This document shows positions 52,803-63,300 of a stretch of 64,000 nucleotides of DNA, piece by piece. Under the pieces are notes generated by a model. The model did no database searches and was not told the origin of the DNA. It saw nothing but the letters and a program-made list of their open reading frames with translations. Made by a program: the position numbers and the translations under genes. Origin of the DNA: Verrucomicrobiota bacterium (GTDB taxonomy: Bacteria > Verrucomicrobiota > Verrucomicrobiia > Limisphaerales > J093); assembly GCA_029556615.1 (NCBI GenBank), contig JAKQDD010000228.1:1-64000 (forward strand). Direction: 5' to 3'. How positions within the stretch are numbered: the stretch's first letter is position 1; the number at the start of each line of letters is the position of its first letter.

Positions 52803-55364
52803 ATGACCGGCATGGCTGAATCGGCGTCACCCCTCTGCCGTGTCGCCGTGGACGGGAAGTTCTTCCGCGCCGGGAGCCAACGATTCCATCCGAAAGGGGT
52901 GACGTACGGGCCGTTGGCGCCGAATCGAGCCGGCGAACCCTTCCCCGAGATCGAGCCCTGCCGGGCCGACCTCCGGCAGATCCGGGAGCTTGGGGCGAAT
53001 CTGGTTCGTCTCTACGCCGTGCCGCCCCCGTGGTTTCTCGATCTGGCGGCCGAGCACGGCATCCGGCTCTTGATCGATGTCCCCTGGAACCAGCATGCCT
53101 GCTTCCTCGATCGACCGCGGCTGCAGGCGGTCGCCCGCCAGGCGGTGGCGGATGCCGCCCGCGCCTGCGCGGGGCACCCGGCCGTGTTCGCCCTGAGTCT
53201 CGCCAATGAGATCCCGCCCGACGTCGTCCGTTGGAGCGGCGCCCGGCGGGTCGAGGAGTTCCTCGACAGCCTCGCCGGCCTGGTGCGGGAGATCGACCCC
53301 GCCTGCCTTTGCACGTTCGGGAACTTCCCGCCCACCGAGTACCTGCATCCCAGGGCGCTGGACTTCGTCTGCTACAACGTCTACCTCCATCAGCCCGCCG
53401 CCTTCCGCAACTACCTGGCGCGGCTGCAAATGCAGGCGGAAGACCGCCCCCTGCTGCTGGGGGAGCTCGGCATCGATTCCCGACGGGAAGGGGAGGAGAG
53501 ACAGGCTGCCCTCCTGGCCGGCCATCTCGAGTCCGCCTTCCGAGGCGGTGCGGCCGGAGCCGTGGTCTTCGGCTTTACGGACGAATGGTTTCGGAACGGC
53601 CGCGCGGTCGAGGATTGGTTCTTCGGACTGACGGACAGGGATCGGCGGCCCAAACCGGCGTTCGCGGCCGTTCGCGAGGCGTGGAGCAAGGCCCCGCACT
53701 CTCCCCGATCCCGCCGGCCGCGGGTCTCCGTAGTGGTCGCCTGCTACAATGGCGCCAGGACTATTCCCGCCTGCCTCGAATCCCTCGGCCGGTTGAACTA
53801 CCCTGATTATGAGGTGATCGTGGTCGATGACGGCTCCACAGACGACACGCCGGGAATCGTGGAACGCGCCCCCGGTGTCCGGTCCGTGCGGCACGAGCGC
53901 AACCTCGGGTTGTCCGTGGCCCGCAACACGGGTATCGCAGCCGCCAGCGGGGAGATCATTGCGTTCACGGACGCCGATTGCCGCGCCGACGAGGATTGGC
54001 TGCACTACCTGGTGGGCGATCTGGCGGACGGCGCCTTCGTGGGCGTCGGCGGCCCCAACTTCATGCCGCCGGAGGACACCGACGTCGCCGCGGTCGTGCT
54101 GGCTTCCCCGGGCGGTCCCACGCACGTCATGCTCACCGACCGCGTGGCCGAGCATTTGCCCGGCTGTAACATGGCCTTTTGGCGGTGGGCCCTCGATGAC
54201 GTCGGCGGTTTCGATCCGGTCTTCCGCCGGGCGGGGGACGATGTCGACCTCTGCTGGCGGCTTCAGGAACGTGGGCATCAGATCGGATTCAGCCCCGCCG
54301 CGTTCGTCTGGCATCACCGGCGATCCACGGTCGGCGACTACCTGAGACAGCAGCAGGGCTACGGAGAGGCCGAGGCGATGCTGCTGCGCAAGCATCCCGA
54401 GCGTTTCAACCTCCTCGGCGCCAGCCTCTGGAAGGGCCGGATCTATGGCGCGGGCTCGTGGGGATTCCTGACCCGGGGCCCGATGATCTACCGGGGGTCG
54501 TTCGCGACCGGCTTGTTCCAGACGCTCTACACGGCGCCGCCCGCACCCGCCCTCGCGCTCGTTACCAGCCTCGAATGTCACGTGCTGGTCACTCTCCCCC
54601 TGGCGTTGTTTTCCGCGGTGGTCCCGGGACTGCTCTTCCTGGCCGCGGCCATGCTGCTCCTTTCGCTGGGTGCTTGTATCGCCGCTGCGGTGCGCGCACC
54701 CCTGCCGCCCCGCAAGACGCGGCCCTGGTCCCGGCCCTTGGTGGCCTTGCTGCATGGCCTGCAGCCGATCGTCCGCGGCTGGGCCCGGTACCGCGGTCGC
54801 CTGCTGGCACACCGGGCCCCCCTCGCCGCCCACGAGACCCTCGCCTCCCTGAGCCGGGAACAGCGCGACGAGGCCCCCGACGAGGTCCGGTACGTCGCGC
54901 GTCCCGGGTTTGATCGGACCCGCTTCCTCATGCAGGCCTTCGAACGGTTGGAACTTGCGGGCTGGGAGGTCCGCGTGGACGCGGGATGGCGGGACTACGA
55001 CCTCGAGGTTCTGGGCGGGCGCTGGGTGAAACTGCAGCTGCGGACCGTGAGCGAGTACGCCCCGGACGGCCACCAGGTCCTCCGGTGCGGCCTCGAGCCG
55101 GCCCTGACCATGCCCGCACAACTCGCACTGTGCGGCCTCCTGGTGGCGCTGTTGCTCGTCACGGGTCTGTGGGGCCAGGGGCCTGGCTGGCTCTGGCTGG
55201 TGTGGCTCGCGCTGCCCGCGCTGACGGTCTGGCTCAACCGGCAGCAGCGCGCCCAACAGCGGTTGATCGCCCTGCTCCTGGATAACCTGGCCGACGAACT
55301 CGGCTTGCTTCTCGCCCGCGCCAGCGCGGATGAACCGCAAAACCGCGACGGGTCGATAATCTGA
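52803..55364 (+). CDS. glycoside-hydrolase-like domain fused to GT2 glycosyltransferase
   Basis: The product is 853 residues. Positions 1-295 form a GH2/GH5-like barrel: FHPKGVTYGPLAPN, LRQIRELGANLVRLYAVP, ALSLANEIP (acid/base Glu136) and PLLLGELGID (nucleophile Glu221). Positions about 308-545 are a GT2 domain: VSVVVACYNGARTI, VIVVDDGSTDDTP, AFTDADCRADEDW and FRRAGDDVDLCWRLQERG. Two spans (about 580-620) and a C-terminal double span (about 760-805) anchor it, so it works at the inner membrane. There is no signal peptide at the start. It lies between shc and GH32 genes. Such fusions could build and trim a glycan or glycolipid; the product is not known. Confidence 0.88.
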   Translation: MTGMAESASPLCRVAVDGKFFRAGSQRFHPKGVTYGPLAPNRAGEPFPEIEPCRADLRQIRELGANLVRLYAVPPPWFLDLAAEHGIRLLIDVPWNQHACFLDRPRLQAVARQAVADAARACAGHPAVFALSLANEIPPDVVRWSGARRVEEFLDSLAGLVREIDPACLCTFGNFPPTEYLHPRALDFVCYNVYLHQPAAFRNYLARLQMQAEDRPLLLGELGIDSRREGEERQAALLAGHLESAFRGGAAGAVVFGFTDEWFRNGRAVEDWFFGLTDRDRRPKPAFAAVREAWSKAPHSPRSRRPRVSVVVACYNGARTIPACLESLGRLNYPDYEVIVVDDGSTDDTPGIVERAPGVRSVRHERNLGLSVARNTGIAAASGEIIAFTDADCRADEDWLHYLVGDLADGAFVGVGGPNFMPPEDTDVAAVVLASPGGPTHVMLTDRVAEHLPGCNMAFWRWALDDVGGFDPVFRRAGDDVDLCWRLQERGHQIGFSPAAFVWHHRRSTVGDYLRQQQGYGEAEAMLLRKHPERFNLLGASLWKGRIYGAGSWGFLTRGPMIYRGSFATGLFQTLYTAPPAPALALVTSLECHVLVTLPLALFSAVVPGLLFLAAAMLLLSLGACIAAAVRAPLPPRKTRPWSRPLVALLHGLQPIVRGWARYRGRLLAHRAPLAAHETLASLSREQRDEAPDEVRYVARPGFDRTRFLMQAFERLELAGWEVRVDAGWRDYDLEVLGGRWVKLQLRTVSEYAPDGHQVLRCGLEPALTMPAQLALCGLLVALLLVTGLWGQGPGWLWLVWLALPALTVWLNRQQRAQQRLIALLLDNLADELGLLLARASADEPQNRDGSII

Positions 55365-57121
55365 TGAAGTATCTCCTCCTGTTCGCTTTCACCGGCCTCA
55401 TGGCGGCCGCGTTGCACGGCGCCGGTGACTTCCTGACTGCGGATCCTGTCGCCCAATCCAAGCGCAAGCCGCCCGGGGAACTCAAGGACGCGCGACGCGA
55501 CGTCGTCGTGACACGGCGTTACCTGAACCTGCCCATCAAGCAGGGTGCCCCCAAACGGATCGTCACCACGATCGTCGAGGGCCAGGTCATCGTCCGGAAT
55601 GAGATCGAGCTCGCCCCGGGCGAGCCGGACTGGTGGGCGTTCATGGACGTCGGCGCCTGGAAGGGTCGCACCCTGACCTTGCAGGTCGACCGACTGCCGG
55701 AGGACTCGCGCGCCTTGAGCGCCATCGAGCTCGGCGACACGATCAAGGGCGCGGCGGACCTGTACCGCGAACCGCTGCGGGGCCAGTTCCATTTCTCGAG
55801 CCGGCGCGGCTGGAACAACGACCCGAACGGCCTGGTGTTCTACCGGGGCGAGTACCACCTCTTCTACCAGCACAATCCGTACGGCTGGAACTGGGGTAAC
55901 ATGCATTGGGGCCACGCCGTCAGCCGCGACCTCGTCCACTGGGAGGAACTGGGGGATGCGCTGCTGCCGGATGAACTCGGACCCATGTTCAGCGGCAGCG
56001 CGGTGGTCGATTGGAACAACTCGAGCGGCTTGGGCACGACGGGCCGGCCGCCGCTCGTGCTCGTGTATACCGCGGCAGGCAACCCCACCGTGCAATGCCT
56101 CGCGTCGAGCACCGACGGCCGCCGCTTCGTCAAGTACCCCGGCAACCCGGTCCTGAAGCAAATCACCGGCGGCAACCGCGATCCCAAAGTCCTCTGGCAT
56201 GAGCCCACCCGGCGATGGGTGCTCGTTCTCTACGTCGAACAACCCGTGGGACAGCACACCGTCCATTTCTTCACCTCGCCCAACCTCCGCGACTGGACCC
56301 TCGCCAGCATCTGCCAAGGCGATCCGGTCGGCAAACCGTTCCTCTTCGAGTGCCCGGACTTCTTCGAGTTGCCAGTGGACGGCGACCCGGCGAACCGGAA
56401 GTGGGTGTTGACCGCTGCCAACAGCGAGTATGCCGTCGGCACATTCGATGGCGTTCGGTTCATCCCGGAACAGCGCAAGCTGCCCGGACACCGCGGACGC
56501 GGCTTCTACGCGGCGCAGACTTTCAGCGATATCCCGAAGCCCGATGGCCGCCGGATCCAGATCGGCTGGTTCCAAACCGAGACCCAAGGCATGCCCTTCA
56601 ATCAATCCATGACTCTTCCGTTCGAGCTCGGCTTGACCGGCACCCCGGACGGTCCGCGGATGACATTCAGCCCCGTCCGCGAGCTCGAGGGCTTGCGCGC
56701 CAGATCCCATCGGTTCAAGGCCATGACCCTCGATCCGGAAAGCCCCAATCCGTTGGCTGCCCTCAGGTCGGGTCTGGTCGAGTTGCGCGTGTCCTTCGAA
56801 CCGGGCGACGCCACCGCCGTCATCTGCACGGTGCGGGGCGCCGCCATCGCCTTTGACGTTCGCAGCCAGGCGTTGGCGGTGCAGGATCATCGGGCCCCGG
56901 CGCCGCTCCGTGACGGCAGACAACGGCTGACGATCTTCTGCGACCACACCGGTCTTGAGGTCTTCGCCAGCGATGGCCTGACCTACGTGCCCATGCCCTA
57001 CCAACCCCGGGCCGACGACCTATCCCTGGCCGTGCAGGCCAGGGGCGGTCATGCGCATGTCACCGCACTCGAAGTCCACGAGCTGAGGTCCGCCTGGCGG
57101 CGCCAGCCAAGGAGCCGGTGA
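55364..57121 (+). CDS. GH32 family fructan hydrolase (levanase/invertase-like)
   Basis: The 585-residue protein has a short signal peptide. The catalytic five-blade propeller shows GWNNDPNGLVFYRGEYHLFYQHNP in part, with nucleophile Asp153 in NDPNG; the usual WMNDPNG reads WNNDPNG here. Transition-state Asp273 is in NRDPK, and acid/base Glu329 is in FECPDFFE. A C-terminal beta-sandwich follows. An N-terminal extension of about 130 residues precedes the propeller. It should cleave beta-fructans outside the cytoplasm. The start codon overlaps the preceding stop. Confidence 0.93.
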   Translation: MKYLLLFAFTGLMAAALHGAGDFLTADPVAQSKRKPPGELKDARRDVVVTRRYLNLPIKQGAPKRIVTTIVEGQVIVRNEIELAPGEPDWWAFMDVGAWKGRTLTLQVDRLPEDSRALSAIELGDTIKGAADLYREPLRGQFHFSSRRGWNNDPNGLVFYRGEYHLFYQHNPYGWNWGNMHWGHAVSRDLVHWEELGDALLPDELGPMFSGSAVVDWNNSSGLGTTGRPPLVLVYTAAGNPTVQCLASSTDGRRFVKYPGNPVLKQITGGNRDPKVLWHEPTRRWVLVLYVEQPVGQHTVHFFTSPNLRDWTLASICQGDPVGKPFLFECPDFFELPVDGDPANRKWVLTAANSEYAVGTFDGVRFIPEQRKLPGHRGRGFYAAQTFSDIPKPDGRRIQIGWFQTETQGMPFNQSMTLPFELGLTGTPDGPRMTFSPVRELEGLRARSHRFKAMTLDPESPNPLAALRSGLVELRVSFEPGDATAVICTVRGAAIAFDVRSQALAVQDHRAPAPLRDGRQRLTIFCDHTGLEVFASDGLTYVPMPYQPRADDLSLAVQARGGHAHVTALEVHELRSAWRRQPRSR

Positions 57122-57341
57122 ACTCCGGTGCGGGGCATGGCGCGAACGCCAGTCTTTTGGAGTGCGGCTGCCCTCAGCCGCTTTGCAGCGTCCGGACGGG
57201 TGCCCCCGCGAGTGGCTTTGGCCATGCCACTGCGGGAAGAAGGCAATGGGGTCGCATCTAATAGTGAGATGTGACCCCAAAGTCCCTTAAGCGGTCAGAG
57301 CGCGCCGGCCAGAATCTGCTGTCGTATCTTGTAAACTTCCG
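57122..57341. repeat. hairpin tract after the GH32 gene
   Basis: Three inverted repeats lie in 120 bases: GCGGCTG-CCCT-CAGCCGC at 57164-57181; CCCGC(G)AGTGGC against GCCACTGCGGG at 57205-57236; and TGGGGTCGCATCT against AGATGTGACCCCA at 57247-57279 (13 bp with one G-T pair, 7-nt loop). The last could serve as a terminator for the GH32 gene but lacks a U-tract. No gene is seen. Confidence 0.6.
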
Positions 57342-57536
57342 CTAGGCACGGCCGCCCCGGCGGGCGAACGCCAGGGCGAGGAATCCCAGGACGGCAAGGG
57401 TGGCGACGCCCGGTTCGGGGACCGTTGTGACATCCGACCACGTGGTGCCTATCCGCAGCGCTGAGGCTGTGCTCTTGGTCCGTTCTGGACGACGGGAGGT
57501 CCCCACACTAGAGTCCTCGACCTGTGAAACATGTGG
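57342..57536 (-). pseudogene. PEP-CTERM protein remnant (3' end only)
   Basis: On the minus strand the frame ends RIGTTWSDVTTVPEPGVA, a hydrophobic span LAVLGFLALAFA and the basic tail RRGGRA before TAG. This is a complete PEP-CTERM sorting signal with the VPEPG motif at 57408-57422. Upstream the frame stays open for only 65 codons without an ATG and closes in the structured repeat, so the body of the gene has been lost. It shows that an exosortase-type sorting system exists or existed in the genome. Confidence 0.75.
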
Positions 57537-57595
57537 TCAACAGGTCAAGTCTGGTCCCTGCTGTTCCAGGCCTCCCCACCTTCCTTCGAGGACTC
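57510..57595. repeat. structured dispersed repeat, copy 2
   Basis: Same orientation as the copy at 1836-1924. The outer arms GAGTCCTCGA and TCGAGGACTC pair perfectly. Inner TGAAAC (57525-57530) pairs with GTTCCA (57563-57568) apart from one A-C mismatch, around a 32-nt loop of identical length. The conserved core GGTCAACAGGTCAAGT is at 57535-57550. The element interrupts the PEP-CTERM remnant and precedes tspO. Confidence 0.7.
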
Positions 57596-57665
57596 AATCC
57601 GAGGGGCAGCTGATGGGCTGTTGCGGTTGCGCGCAAGGTACCGGGGGCAGGAATCGAGGACCGGG

Positions 57666-58160
57666 ATGAGCACCGCCGAAGTAGTTCCGGAGGTGACGGG
57701 CCGTCAGATTCTGGCATTGGCGGGGTGGTTGTTGCTTTGCTTTGGGGCGGCGGCGTTTGGGGGCCTGTTCATGCCCGGCGACTGGTATGGGTCGCTGAAG
57801 AAGCCCGCGTGGAATCCGCCCGGCTGGGTCTTTGGCCCGGTATGGACGGCGCTCTACACGATGATGGCGGTGGCGGCGTGGCTGGTATGGCGGCGCGGGG
57901 GCTTCGCGGAGCAACGACGGCCGCTCGCGGTGTTTCTCGGGCAGCTTGCGCTCAACGCCGCGTGGACGCCGCTGTTCTTCGGGCTGCGCCGGCCTGGTCT
58001 GGCGTTTGCAGAAATCGTGCTGCTCTGGCTGGCGGTCGGGGCGACGCTGGTGATGTTCCGCCCCGTGAGCCGCGTCGCCGCCTGGTTGCTTGCGCCGTAT
58101 CTGGCGTGGGTGAGCTTCGCGGCGGCACTGAACTTCACGCTGTGGCGAATGAACTCCTGA
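57666..58160 (+). CDS. tspO: TspO/MBR-family membrane protein
   Basis: The 164-residue protein has five spans. The family motifs [21 protein letters not shown] and [19 protein letters not shown] are intact. TspO proteins bind porphyrins or similar ligands and modulate stress and tetrapyrrole metabolism. ATG at 57666 was chosen; an in-frame upstream extension to 57531 reads through the structured repeat and is not coding-like. Confidence 0.94.
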   Translation: MSTAEVVPEVTGRQILALAGWLLLCFGAAAFGGLFMPGDWYGSLKKPAWNPPGWVFGPVWTALYTMMAVAAWLVWRRGGFAEQRRPLAVFLGQLALNAAWTPLFFGLRRPGLAFAEIVLLWLAVGATLVMFRPVSRVAAWLLAPYLAWVSFAAALNFTLWRMNS

Positions 58161-58180
58161 CGGAGGAGTCGCGGAGGCGA

Positions 58181-58336
58181 ATGCCGCCCGTTTTCAACGA
58201 GAATACCGAGGGCCGCCGCTGGGGGTGGCGCTTCGACACGCCGAGGAGCAGCGACCTCGCCCGCGATCCGCGGCGCGCGGCCTGCCTCGCCGCAATGCGG
58301 GTGCGGTTCGCCGGACTCGAAGTTGGCGCGAAATGA
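58181..58336 (+). CDS. possible 51-residue hypothetical protein
   Basis: A short frame starts [16 protein letters not shown] with GGAGG just three bases before the codon pair GA-ATG and ends with a stop overlapping the ATG of the next gene. The product is Arg-rich with no recognised domain. It could equally be chance in a GC-rich leader of the DUF5060 gene. Confidence 0.25.
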   Translation: MPPVFNENTEGRRWGWRFDTPRSSDLARDPRRAACLAAMRVRFAGLEVGAK

Positions 58337-60342
58337 ACACGCGAAGCGTTATCCTCCGGGGTTCGATCCTGCTCCTTTCCTGGGTGAACGTCGTGGCGGC
58401 GGAGGCGACGCCCGAGGCAGCCCCGGCCGGGGTCTTATCGTCGGCCGCTCCGGCCGTGTCCGTGGGGTCTCGTCTCCAGGAACCCCGCCAGCCGGACGGC
58501 CCGGGAAGGGTCACCCTCAGCGGCGAATTCAAGCAGTGGCACAAGATGACGCTGACCGTGGACGGGCCGTACGCCCACGAGCTCGACAACGACCCGAATC
58601 CATTCACGGATTATCGCTTGCAGGTTGTCTTTGTCCACGAGTCGGGATCGCCACGCTACGACGTGCCCGGGTATTTTGCGGCGGACGGCGACGCCGCCAA
58701 CACTTCGGCGCAAGCCGGCACGACGTGGCGGGCGCAGCTGTCGCCGGACAAGCCCGGCCGATGGGCCTACACGATCTCGTTCCTGCGCGGCAGTCAGGTG
58801 GCCCTTGAGGACTTGCCATCGAGTCGGGATCGAGCTCCGGGTCATGGACAAACCGGCAGCTTCGTCATTGTCCGAACCGACAAGACCGGCAGCGATCTTC
58901 GCGCGAAGGGCCGCCTGCAGTACGTGGGCGTACACCACCTCCAATTCGCGGACACGAAGGAGTACTGGCTCAAAGCCGGCCCGGATGCACCGGAGAACCT
59001 GCTGGCGTACGTCGACTTCGATGGCACCCGTTCCAACAAGCGCCAACCGGGGCTGCCGGGGGAAGCGACCCCGGACGGACTCAAGACCTGGGCGCCGCAC
59101 ATTCGGGACTGGCGCTCCGGGGACCCCACCTGGAAGGGCGGCAAAGGCAAGGGGCTCATCGGTGCGCTGAATTACCTGGCTGGCAAGGGCTGCAACTCCT
59201 TTTCCTTCCTCCCTTACAACGCCGGCGGCGACGGCGATGACGTCTGGCCGTTTGTCGAGCGTGACGGCAAATGCCATTACGACTGCTCCAAACTGGACCA
59301 GTGGGGCATCGTGTTCGATCATGCCACCGCCCGCGGGCTCCATCTCCACTTCAAGCTTCAGGAGAACGAGATGGACGACAACCGGCGCGGCGAGAGGGGC
59401 GGGGGCGACGACGTGCCGGAATCGCTCGATGGGGGCAAGCTGGGGCCCGAGCGTCGGCTCTATTGCCGCGAGTTGATCGCGCGCTTTGCCCACAACCTGG
59501 CGATGAACTGGAACCTTGGCGAAGAGAACACCCAGTCGACCGAAGAGGTCCGCGACATGGCGGGCTATCTCAACGCCACCGATCCTTACGCACATCCCAT
59601 CGTCATCCACACCTTCCCCAACCAGCAGGAGACGGTCTATCCGCCGTTGCTGGGAAACCAGTCGGCACTGACCGGCGCCTCCCTGCAGAATTCCTGGAGC
59701 CAGGCGCATCAGCGCACGCTCAAGTGGATCCGCGAATCGGCCAGGGCGGGGAAGCCCTGGGTGGTGGCGAACGACGAGCAGAACCCGGCCGACATGGGGG
59801 TGCCGCCCGACCCTGGCTACCAGGGTCACAGCGGCGAAGCGGTTCAGGGCGGCGAACCCTACACTCTCGATGACATCCGCAAGTACTGCCTTTGGGGCAC
59901 GCTGATGGCCGGCGGCGCTGGCGTCGAGTACTACTTCGGTTACAAGCTCCCGCAGAACGACCTCGTCTGCCAGGACTGGCGCAGCCGCGACAAGAGCTGG
60001 GACTACTGCCGGATCGCACTGGAGTTCTTCCGCGAGCACCGGGTCCCGTTCTGGGAGATGCGCTGCCTGGACGAGTTGGTGGGCAATCCGCAGCACGACA
60101 ACTCCCGATACTGCTTTGCCCATCCGGGGCAGGTCTACCTGGTCTTCCTGCCGACCGGCGGCAGCGTCGAACTGGACCTGACGGGTGTTTCCGGGAGCTT
60201 CAGCGTGCAGTGGTTCAACCCGCGTGCGGGTGGCGGCCTCGACGAAGGCTCAGTCACCTCCGTGAAGGCGGGCAACCGGGTTCCGCTGGGGGATCCGCCT
60301 GCAGCGGCAGGAGAGGACTGGCTGGTCATGGTGCGGCGTTAG
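58333..60342 (+). CDS. DUF5060-domain glycoside-hydrolase-like protein
   Basis: The product is 669 residues with a signal peptide ([13 protein letters not shown]). Residues about 55-175 form the DUF5060 beta-sandwich ([48 protein letters not shown]). A (beta/alpha)8-like region of the DUF4038 type follows, with [37 protein letters not shown], where the Glu pair may be catalytic, and [16 protein letters not shown] small C-terminal beta-domain (putative collagen-binding type) ends with [10 protein letters not shown]. It probably degrades a polysaccharide outside the cytoplasm. The substrate is not evident. Confidence 0.86.
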   Translation: MNTRSVILRGSILLLSWVNVVAAEATPEAAPAGVLSSAAPAVSVGSRLQEPRQPDGPGRVTLSGEFKQWHKMTLTVDGPYAHELDNDPNPFTDYRLQVVFVHESGSPRYDVPGYFAADGDAANTSAQAGTTWRAQLSPDKPGRWAYTISFLRGSQVALEDLPSSRDRAPGHGQTGSFVIVRTDKTGSDLRAKGRLQYVGVHHLQFADTKEYWLKAGPDAPENLLAYVDFDGTRSNKRQPGLPGEATPDGLKTWAPHIRDWRSGDPTWKGGKGKGLIGALNYLAGKGCNSFSFLPYNAGGDGDDVWPFVERDGKCHYDCSKLDQWGIVFDHATARGLHLHFKLQENEMDDNRRGERGGGDDVPESLDGGKLGPERRLYCRELIARFAHNLAMNWNLGEENTQSTEEVRDMAGYLNATDPYAHPIVIHTFPNQQETVYPPLLGNQSALTGASLQNSWSQAHQRTLKWIRESARAGKPWVVANDEQNPADMGVPPDPGYQGHSGEAVQGGEPYTLDDIRKYCLWGTLMAGGAGVEYYFGYKLPQNDLVCQDWRSRDKSWDYCRIALEFFREHRVPFWEMRCLDELVGNPQHDNSRYCFAHPGQVYLVFLPTGGSVELDLTGVSGSFSVQWFNPRAGGGLDEGSVTSVKAGNRVPLGDPPAAAGEDWLVMVRR

Positions 60343-60358
60343 AGCCAGACGCCCAAGG

Positions 60359-63300
60359 TCACGGGGTGGCCCCCTGGGTGCTCCGCGTTGCCGTTTCGAG
60401 CCAGGCGGCAAGGACGCGCACCTCTTCGCTCGAGGTGTTCGGCGGAGGGCTGACCTGTCCGCTGTAGGCGCGAACGGCCCAAGCGGCGAGGGCGTTCGCG
60501 GGCTCGCGTGCGGACCAATCGTCCAGGAGCGTGCGTCCCTCGGTCGCGCGGCCCATCTGCCTCAGGGCGAGTGCGCGGGTGAGCACGCCGGATCCGCTCG
60601 CGCGAGCGTCGAGGGATGTGAGGCTCCGGAGCAGTTCGCCGGCCGCGGCGCTGTCGCCCCGGCGTGAGAGAGCCTGGGCAGCGAGGAAGTCCTCGAGCCG
60701 TTCGTCCACGTCTTCCGGGTACGGTTTACCGGCGCCGAGGTTTTCGGGCCAGAGGCGCGCGGCGTCGATCGAGCCGAGCGCAGCCGCGGCGTCGCCCTTC
60801 CGGAGGCACTCGACGGCCACCATGAGCAGCGCCTCGCGATAGAGCCGGCGGCCCTCGGTCGCGCCCTCGTAGGGGAGGACTTCGAGCCGGGTCAAGCGCT
60901 CGGCAGCGTCGTGGTGACGGCCTGCCGCCAGGAGCGCCTTCGCGTGGAGCATGCCGAGGATGTAGTTGTCCGGGAACTGGGCGCAGTAGCGCCGGGCTGT
61001 TTCCAGCGCAATGGCCGGCGCCTCTTGGCGGAGCTGACGTTCGACCAGCATCTTACCGTACCGCCACTGGGAGGGATCACGGCGAGCGGCCTTGTGCAGA
61101 TCGGCCAGCGCTGGCTCGGGGGCAACGGCTTCAAAGAGCAGGGCGCGGGCGGCGTAAAAAGGGGCGTAATCCGGCTGGTCCGCGCAGTCGGTGAAGAGGC
61201 GCCGGGCCTCATCGAGGCTGCCGGCGCCCCAGTGGACAAGGGCGAGGTAATAGCGCGGGCGCCAGCACGAGCTATGAGACGTGGCCCACTGCAGCACCTT
61301 GGCCGACTCCGCCCGGAAGGGGAAGACGCGTTCGGGGGATGCTTGGTCGGCATTGTGCAGGAGCGCTGTGGCGGCGGCGGTGTCGGGCGCCACCCGTGCC
61401 CGCCAGTAGAGAACCTCGGCTGTCTGCGGTGCGAGCTCGAGCACCTGCGCGGCCTCGGTCGACCGGCCAAGGCCGTGGTACCACGCCGCCAGCTCGAGGA
61501 GGATTTCCTGGGGCATCTCGTGATGGATGCTCGCAGCGAAAGTCCGCCGGGCGGTCTCGTCCCCCTCGGACGACGCTTTCTCGAAGCCGGCGAAGGTATT
61601 GAGGGGATCGAGGGCGAGCAGCGCGTCGAGAGCGCTGCTGGCCTTGTCGCGGCGGCCCTGCAAGCGGAGGGCCAGGGCGAGGACTTGGCGCGCCTCGAGG
61701 TTGCGCCGATTGAACTCGAGACTCCGCGTCGCGTGGGTTTCAGCCTGCGGGAGGTCCCCGGTGCGGAGGGCCAGCTTTGCGAGCTCCGTCCCGGCGGCGC
61801 CGCGGAGTTCGACGGATTGGGCTGCCAGCTCGAAGCCGTCGCGGGCGTCGTCGAGTCGGTCGAGTCGGCTTGCGGCGAGGCCGTAGTAGTAGTTCGCGGC
61901 CGGGTCGTAGGTATCGATGGCGAGGGCTTTTCGCGTCAGGTCGAAGGCGCCCTGGGCATCCAAGGCGAAGAGGCGGAGCAGGGCGAGGTCGCTGAGGGCG
62001 GGCACATAGTGCGGGTCTTTGCGCAGGCACGCCTCGAGCGCCTCTCGAGCCGGGGCATAGGAGCGCTGCCGGAGCAGCTCCTTGCCCTTCAGCCAGAGGC
62101 CATACACCGAGGTCCAGTCGAAATCGGGGGGCGCTTGCAGCGGGCGCGAGAGCTCTCCTGCTGTCGGGTTGCCGGTCCATGCCAGCCGGTTTCCGGCGAT
62201 CCGGACGCGCAGGCGTTCGGTCGGGATGTCCACGGACAGGGTTGTGGTCCAGGGTTCGAGGGGTTTGGCGGAGACGGGGATTGTGACGACGAGGCGCTCT
62301 CCGTCGAGCACCTCGAGTTGGTCGTCGACGGTCTCGAGAGGCGAGAAGAGGATTTCGAGATCCCCTTGGTGGCGGCGCACGTTGAGGCCCCCGAGGGGGG
62401 AGACGGCGACGAGGCCCCGGGTGCCCTTCACGGGGAACCAGTACTCGGTCCAGGTGTCGGTCGCGTAGGGCAAGAAGCCGCGATGTTTGAAGGGCGTCCG
62501 GGTGCTGCTCCCGCCCGCTTGGTTGAAGGAACGTCCTGACTGCACTTCGACGTACTGGCCGTCCGAGTCGGTCAACAGTTGCTCCCAGATCATCCCCTCG
62601 CGCGAGAGTCCCCAGATCCAGATCTTCTTGCCCAGCTTGTCGTCGCGGGGTGAGAAGCGCCCCATGCCGAAGTTCTCATCGTGCCAGAAGGCGGCAAAGA
62701 AGTCGGTCCTGCGGCCGAGCACGTGGTAGGACTTGTAGGAGCCGAAGTTATTGTTGTCGTAGAAGGAGAGGTCGCGTCCGGTCTTGGGTTCAAGGGGCCA
62801 GGGGGCAGCCTGGCCGTCGTGGTCGATGTGATGGGTGCCCGGGAAGACGAACTCGAGTCTGCCTGCGGCCTTGATGCCGGCGTTCATCCACGTGTAGTAG
62901 GGTTGTTCGAGCGGTGTGGCGTTGTGCCAGAGCGACGAGGTGGTGAAGTAGGCCTTGTCGGCGGGGACCGTGACTTCAAGCCGCCAGGGCGTGCGGGTCA
63001 GAAGGTCGAGGGCGCCGAGGACGACGGAGGCGCTCCCGTCGGGATTGTGCCGTGTCCGGTAATCGACCGGCGTCGCGCAGGTCGGCGCATGGCCGATGAT
63101 GCCGTAGTTGGCCTCGATCCCCCCGCTCGTCCACGGGCCGCGCAGGGCGATGTCACGGAACTTCACCACCTGGTTGCCGTAGAGGAACTCCTTGCCGGTG
63201 GACTTCTCGACGGCCGACCAGATTTTGCCGCCGATTTCGGGGAGCACGGTGACGCGGATCCACGGGTTTTCGAGCTCGACCACGGTCCACTCCCGGTCCT

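Noticed and set aside
52827-55340. 837-codon open frame on the minus strand
   Set aside because: It is antisense to the glycosidase-glycosyltransferase gene, which has clear motifs in the sense frame.
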